Of a stretch of DNA of 64,000 nt, positions 58,259 through 64,000 are shown in pieces; position 1 is the first letter of the stretch; each line of letters begins with the position of its first letter. Below the pieces are notes generated by a model. It was not told where the DNA came from, made no database searches, and saw nothing but the letters and a program-made list of their open reading frames with translations. This DNA is from Gamsiella multidivaricata (taxonomy: Eukaryota; Mortierellomycota; Mortierellomycetes; Mortierellales; Mortierellaceae), in contig NW_026251775.1 in assembly GCF_025024155.1 (NCBI RefSeq), forward strand, positions 62,001-126,000, in the 5' to 3' direction. The position numbers were made by a program, and so were the translations under genes.

Positions 58259-60908
58259 TTACAACCATACAGGGCCTCTTGAGCTGTTCTGGCGATTTAT
58301 GTCTTCCGCTGCCGTAATGATAATAAGAGGGGGTATTGAGACCATTTGCTGTTGTTTAGCACGCTGCCTCGCCTTATAAGCAATCGCTTCGTCTTTTCCC
58401 CTATCCATATCGACCGTCAAAAGTAATGCCCCACCTGCGGCGAACAGCGCCAAAGGGAACCAGAATCCTGTCCTGAACTCGCCCGTGGCAGATTGGATAG
58501 CACCCGTTACAAATGGTCCAATCCTATCGGTGTCAAAACAAGTACGAACATTGCCATTAGGTTTCTTGTTAAGTCGTTAAATAGAAGAATCCCCCTTCTG
58601 TGCGCGCACATGTGCAATCTTACCATGAAGACCCCTTGTCTGCGAGCTGGAACAGGCTGAACCACTCACTCTCGTCACCCTCCGGACACAGCTCTGCCAT
58701 CATCACGCGAGCAACGCCATAAAACGTACTAATGATCAGGCCTAAGTACATGATTGCCGCCCATGCCTCCCACTCGTATCGGAGACCAAGTTCGATGGTG
58801 AAATGCGATGGGATTACACAATAGGCTGTCAAGATCCCGTACAATCCCAAAGTCAAGAGGATCATGAATTTTGTCGACAGACTCCAGAATTGTCGGATAA
58901 ACAGAAACAGGTAAGCGCCCACAAACGCCATGGCGGAGATGACGATGGTCATAATGAGTGATTTCGTGTGCGAGAAATTGAGGTCCTGATAGGTGATCAC
59001 GTACAGTAACGCCGCTACCGTGTTGACGCCGTCCGAAAGGATGAACCAGGCTAAGATAAACTTTGTCACCTGTGACAGCTGCCGCATCGACTTGAATGTC
59101 TTGTAATCTATGCGAAGGGTCGGGTGGGAGTGAACATTAATTAACTACAGCATGCAGGTCGGTCGCAGCGATCAAGGTGTCATTGAGTTAAAAAGGTTAG
59201 GTTAAAACACGCCTTACTTTTTGACCAAGAGTATGTGATCCAGTTCTTTCCTTTAGGAAGAGGCGGCCCCGCTCGAACGTCTAGCCAGGGCATGACCGCA
59301 ATCGTCCATCCGAGCCACCACACTCCTGTGAAAGCAATAGCAACCTGAAGACTGAGTAGTGAACCATGCATCCCCTCTGAGATGCCGATACAGATTCCCT
59401 GCACAATCACCGCGCCCACATTCGCAGCACCCGAACACCGAGCCGACAGGTCGTTCGAGACCTGTTCCTCCACCTTGCGCTGCTCCGTCATCAAAAATTC
59501 AGACGCGTTGGTTGCCTCTGGAGACACAAGGACGTTTCCTATTTGCGTGATGCCACTGCTGGTCCGACTAATGTTCTTACTGTGTTGATTACTGTGATAG
59601 TCACTATTGGTGTTCGTAGCGAGGATCACGTTGCCCGCTGCAGCATTCTGAGCCAGCGCCTTGTTTTTCTCGTCCATTGCCCGCAATATTTTGTGCGCCT
59701 CCACACACTCGGCGGCCTCGAGGACCTTTGGGTGGACACGGACATAGATCGGCAGAAACGCGTTCGAGAAGACGGACGAGACGTTGTAACAAGCCCAGCC
59801 GAGAGGCGATAGTAGTATCGTGAGCCAGAACGTAGGTCCCGACTGGACAAGGAAAAACGCAACCGACGTTATACATCCCAGGATCGCGAACACAACCAGC
59901 AACCTTTTCCTATATGCTGGAACCAGAACAAAGCACAGGAGACGGTTAGACACATCCACTATTAACTACTATTGATCGAGGTCTCCTAGAACATAACGAG
60001 CTAGCTTCCGTACCTTCATGATCCGCCACAGCCGCGATAGACAGCGACACAATAAAGGACACAACTGCCGAGAAACTGGAGATGTAGAGCGAGATCGTCC
60101 CCGGATCAAGATAGATGTCTCCAAAGATATGCTTCACGCATTTGTAATCTGGTACGGATGTGTCGCAAGGGATGGAATGCTTCGACGCCTCGACACTTCC
60201 ACTGGCGGCGACATCCTGGATCAATAGCGGAACCATCAACACAGCGCTGACCCATCCGTATGCACAGTATCTATGATCAGTTAGAAGATGGAGGAAAAGA
60301 AGATGTTCCGATGCATGAGGACCAATATGCAAGGAGGAGGGGGGGGGGGGGGGGGAGGGGGAAGAAAGGAAGTGAGGATGATCATGATGCCAAAAGCTCT
60401 CGCCGCAGATATAGGAATGTACGACTATGAGGTAGTTGTTCTTACGTTGCATTTTGGAAATACTAAAGGACACGCAAAACGTTTGCAGACATTAGCTACG
60501 CCGTGGGTATTTATAGACAAAGAGTACTGGTCGTTCTCAGCGCAACAAAATGAATGTGCCCCTTACCCATGCCCAGACCTCAGATTTCTTCAACGGTGCG
60601 ACTTTTGTTCCCGCGGCTAACAGACCACTCTCTCCATGAGTGTCCGATGGAGTCGACGACGGTGGAGAAGGTCCAACTGACTGAATAAACGGAATAGACG
60701 GCCTTCGAGATTGTGAACGAGGAAACGCATGGGTATCTTCGCTGATATCTTCTGAGATGGTCAATGATACTGATGAAGAGCTGCCGGCGGTGTGGGTATT
60801 GTTGTCGATATTATAGCCGTTGTAGTTGTTCGGAAGATCTGAGGTCGCGCGGTTTGCCTTGGTGGTCATTATGCTGTGTACAGCACCAGCACTCTCGGTG
60901 GTATCCAT
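58259..60908 (-). CDS. ATG22-like vacuolar amino acid exporter
   Basis: MFS-type membrane transporter; in yeast Atg22 exports amino acids from the vacuole after autophagy. Exons 60908-60567, 60270-60014, 59916-59218, 59107-58624 and 58523-58259. A Ser-rich cytosolic N-terminus leads to KSEVWAW|YCAYGWVSAVLMV, the ATG22 entry motif; then helices LYISSFSAVVSFIVSLSIAA, LLVVFAILGCITSVAFFL, LSPLGWACYNVSSVF, VGAVIVQGICIGI, FILAWFILSDGVNTVAALL and GLIISTFYGVARVMMAELCP. The loop ALAQNAAAGNV to LMTEQRKVEEQVSNDLSARCSG holds the long Asn/Ser-rich insertion of the family. All junctions close in phase except exon 1-2, which leaves one base too many. About 682 residues. Confidence 0.85.
60339..60361. repeat. 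G-rich homopolymer tract in an intron
   Basis: G17 followed by A and G5, within intron 1 of the ATG22-like gene. On the coding strand it reads as poly-C. Confidence 0.9.
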
Positions 60909-62045
60909 TCCTCGTTGCTTTCTGTTGATGTTGGTGCTGGCAATTCAATGAAACATATGAAGGTACGTAGGGAAATGTGGGGTAGAGACCTAGTATTATA
61001 AGGAAAGAGGAAGGATGAAAGGCGAACAGCGGGTTCTGCTGGTAAAAATCACTTTTAAGCACTCACGAATGCAGGAAAGTACGGAAGAGAAGGGAAGAGA
61101 GCTCCTACAGCATTGACCCCCTTGAGAGGTCTAGGAGGAAGTTCATGCGGACAGGAGGTGGCTAAGGTGGATGACAGTGGCCGTAGCGACAGCTAAATGC
61201 AAGAAGAAGAAAAAAGGCTAGTAAATATGCCTGTCAACAGGGGGTTTATTGTTCGAGGTGAAGACTTTCAAGAAGACTAACGACGTCAGATGGAGCTGAT
61301 TATTATCTAGAGAGAACTGTCTACTGCCTCTCTGGGTGATTTTAAAAGGCAGTAGATAGTAGACTTATGGGCTGCAGCAGCATGCATAGAACGAAGGACT
61401 GCATGAAGGAGTAGCAGATCATCCTGTTACGTATCATCCATTCCTCTTCATTGTGGCAGTTAGTATCCTTCCACTTTCAGTTGGCAACCAGCTCCCATAT
61501 TAGCACTCGAACTAGTAAATTAACAGAACGCAAGGAGAAACAACAGCCTTGGTTTTAGGAGACACGTCCTTTCCAATCTTCTAATCTACCTAGGCTTTGA
61601 ATCGTGTGGTCACAAACTTCCTTTTCAGTAAAAAAGATGCAGACTCCTGGTCCACGCCATTTCTCTTTTAACAGTCTTCTTCACCCTTCTTTCTAGTAAA
61701 CAATGGTGGTCCTCAGGATCATAACCGCGCTACCCGGTCGCACGCATAAGCCATATACTTTCTTTTTGCTGTGGTGTTATGGGACACGCCGAGTATCCTC
61801 AAGTGCGCTTGACCCGTGACTAGGCTTAACACCCCATTGCACAATAGCGGTAAGACTGGTTGCGTGCCTCCTACAAGGCATAGCACATACCGTTAACGAC
61901 TTATCTAATTCGCATGTGTCGCATCACTCATGCACAACAAACCGCCATCGCTGTAGTAAGCAATACCATGAGTATAATATGAGAAATTGAGTGCTAAGGA
62001 ACGATAGTTTATTTGATATGCGCAAAGAACGGACAAGTAAAGTAT
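60909..62045. other. Intergenic
   Basis: Upstream of ATG22-like and downstream of Hsp10. No ORF with coding character and no RNA gene recognised. Confidence 0.5.
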
Positions 62046-62896
62046 TTATTGGATCTTGGCAAGGATCTCAGACTCGCGGAAAAGAATGAGCTCCTCGTTA
62101 TCGACCTTGACGGCGCTGCCGCCATAAGGAGGCAAAAGGACCTTGTCGCCCTCCTTGAGCTCCGAAGGAATAAGCTTGCCGTCCTACAGCAAGCACGAAA
62201 ATGAGTACCGATGTCAGTAATTTATTCCAATCTGTTCTTTCTGCAATTGACGGCGTCGGTGACAAAAGCGAAGGACTCACTTGGGTGACCAGTCCCTTGC
62301 CAACAGCAATGACATGACCCTCGTTCAAGGCCTCCTGTGCCTTCTCGGGAATGTAGATACCGGAAGCGGTTTTCTATTCGTTTGTAGTGACATAGTGACA
62401 TACAGAAAAACAATCAGCTTCATGTTCCTAATCTACGACCTTCCGCTCCATTCACGGAAGCAGAAGCAGTGTTATATGCAATTGCTTCCTCTTAAATGGC
62501 ATACCTGCTGAGGCTTAATGCGCTGGACAAGAACACGATCCATCATGGGGACGATGGTCTTGGAGAACTTAGTGATACGGGAAGCCTATAAAGAGCAGGA
62601 CGCGGATGATGTGAGTCTGCATTCTTTGATCTACCTCAAACGTGGATACGAGCCAGCCATCGAGGTGCAGACGCACGTCGTCCAGATAGCTAAAGAGCCA
62701 CGCAAACCCCGGGAGGGCCGATACACTGTGTTGAACCAGTTCACTCCAAAGTTCAAGGCCTGCCGGTGTTGTAGTGTGAGGGTCACACTGATCAGGCAAG
62801 CTGATCGTGCTGTTCCTGGGATCCTGTTGGCGTTATATGCTGACACATTGCGAACCGCCAAGCAAGAGTCATGCAAGGATTTCCACGACTTACCAT
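62046..62896 (-). CDS. HSP10: Mitochondrial chaperonin Hsp10 (GroES)
   Basis: Co-chaperonin lid of Hsp60 in the mitochondrial matrix. Four exons: 62896-62894, 62585-62505, 62373-62281 and 62183-62046, all phase 0, giving 104 residues, the standard length. Exon 1 contributes only the ATG. Landmarks: [34 protein letters not shown] (mobile loop and roof), [27 protein letters not shown] and [14 protein letters not shown]. The ATG-only exon is supported because the next exon starts directly with ASRITKFS and no other in-frame Met precedes the conserved part. Confidence 0.94.
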
Positions 62897-63169
62897 GGTG
62901 AATTGTGTAATGCGATTTATGATTGAGCTGGAGAACAGTTGCAGAGAAGAGGAACGAGTGCGCGAGTATCCGTTCCAGACTTTTCTTTGCCTTTCTATGC
63001 CCACTGATCCGAACGTGGGGAAATGAAAAAGCCACGGGAAGAGCAGTCATTCCCACTGCTGCCAGGGGTAGCTCTGAATAAACAAGGCGACTATATGATC
63101 CGGTAGCACATCGCTTCGCCCAATCGTTCCGTTATTCATCAACCCCGGCTCTCCAGAAACATACATACC
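62897..63169. promoter_or_regulatory. Divergent promoter, Hsp10 / bS6m
   Basis: 273 bases between start codons of two nuclear-encoded mitochondrial proteins. The arrangement allows shared control. I see no perfect heat-shock element (nGAAn inverted triplets) on reading. Confidence 0.45.
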
Positions 63170-64000
63170 ATGGTCTTTTACGAGCTCTTCTGCATCTCAA
63201 GGACACGCCTTGTCGAGGTATGAAACTCCTGGACCGTCAACTATAACTTCAGGATCACGGATTGGGCGTCTCAACTCAGCAAGAAAGGAGATCACCCTTC
63301 AGATCGATAACAGGGTACATCTTTCTAAACCTCGCGATGTTGATCACGGAATCCGCCAGGAAAAGTTCTGCGCTTAATCGCACGAGATGCCTTAGAGACT
63401 ATGGATGACAAATATCAATGACGTCCCTTGCTGCGACGTCCGGGATTTTTTTTAAAGCAGGAACGACCCAACCAGTAAACTGGATCCTCCAACTGCATCT
63501 GCTCCCCTGCTGTCCTTAAAACTGCCACTGACCAGAAAGACTGACGCCAATTGAACTCGCAAAACTGAATTGTTAATATCATCTTATGCTTTGATCACCT
63601 TAGGCCAACTTGAAGGATTTGGTCAAGCAGACATCCTTGGTTGTCATGAATAAAGGAGGCGTCGTCAGAAGTTTGAAGCCTCTCGGAGAGAAGCAATTAC
63701 CGTACCGCATTAAAAAGCATCAGGAGTATCATATAAATGGCTTGTATGTCTGAGGCGCCTTGATGCTGTGTTTAAGCGGGATTGCGGTTTCATTGAAAGC
63801 AAGTGTTAACCAAGCGCACCTTGATATCCAATCATTCATTAGCCAATGGACGATGCAATTCGATGCGAATCCTACCGCCGTCAGTGAACTGAACAAGCGA
63901 CTGAAGGTCGACCCTCGCGTTCTCCGTCACGCCGTCATCCGCTTGGGCTCGAAATTGGAGGACATCGTCGCATCTGCTGAGAAGACTGGAGGGAGGGTAT
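63170..64000 (+). CDS. Mitochondrial ribosomal protein bS6m (5' part)
   Basis: Small-subunit mitoribosome protein of the S6 family. Exons 63170-63217, 63604-63743 and 63843 to the right edge join in phase. Landmarks: MVFYELFCISRTRLVE (first strand), KGGVVRSLKPLGEKQLPYRIKKHQEYH (the conserved LG..PLPYRI/H core), WTMQFDANPTAVSELN and LKVDPRVLRHAVIRLGSKL (the DPRVLR helix). The final bases (AGG|GTAT) could start another intron. The C-terminus is outside the window. Confidence 0.88.

Overview
The window is nuclear DNA from a filamentous fungus. Genes are split by many short GT-AG introns (mostly 60-120 bp, one GC-AG), lie on both strands as single transcription units, and include typical eukaryotic housekeeping proteins (eS7, Hsp10, PCYT2/ECT1, DDX21, ATG22, DUG3). 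The gene set and the repeat style suggest an early-diverging Mucoromycota fungus, most likely Mortierellaceae. That placement is inference from style and family recall, not from a search.

Layout. 1-5.8 kb: 5' part of a SAM-domain SNF2/ATRX-like remodeller (minus, runs off the left edge). 6.6-8.9 kb: pyruvate kinase (minus). 8.9-12.6 kb: poorly coding, with weak gene candidates. 12.6-15.4 kb: HSPA12-like Hsp70 with a Q/P/S-rich tail (plus). 16.2-18.4 kb: DDX21-like helicase (minus). 18.7-20.8 kb: ADCK1-like kinase (minus), head-to-head with GPALPP1 (21.0-22.3 kb, plus), which converges on phosphoethanolamine cytidylyltransferase (22.5-24.3 kb, minus). 25.3-26.6 kb: ribosomal protein eS7.

26.6-41.8 kb is an accessory, repeat-rich block. 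It holds a decayed coding fragment, two copies of a hairpin-rich repeat, a seven-exon gene with a PD-(D/E)xK nuclease-like core and several frame breaks, a tRNA-Phe followed by three evenly spaced identical-stem hairpins, a Ty3-like Gag remnant, and a nest of LINE-type retroelement copies with target-site duplications, RNase H and zinc-knuckle modules, ending at a tRNA-His. This block is where novelty is most likely.

42-64 kb returns to ordinary genes: F-box/LRR protein, glutathione S-transferase, a seven-helix membrane protein, a disordered hypothetical protein, a Methyltransf_16 lysine methyltransferase, DUG3 (with an 18-nt microexon), a 2-hydroxyacid dehydrogenase homologue that has lost its catalytic motifs, an ATG22-type vacuolar transporter, Hsp10, and the start of mitochondrial ribosomal protein bS6m.

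There is no operon logic. Functional neighbours are limited to shared promoters: ADCK1/GPALPP1, DUG3/dehydrogenase-like and the mitochondrial pair Hsp10/bS6m. Splice sites below were read by eye and checked for phase. Where the phase does not close I say so.
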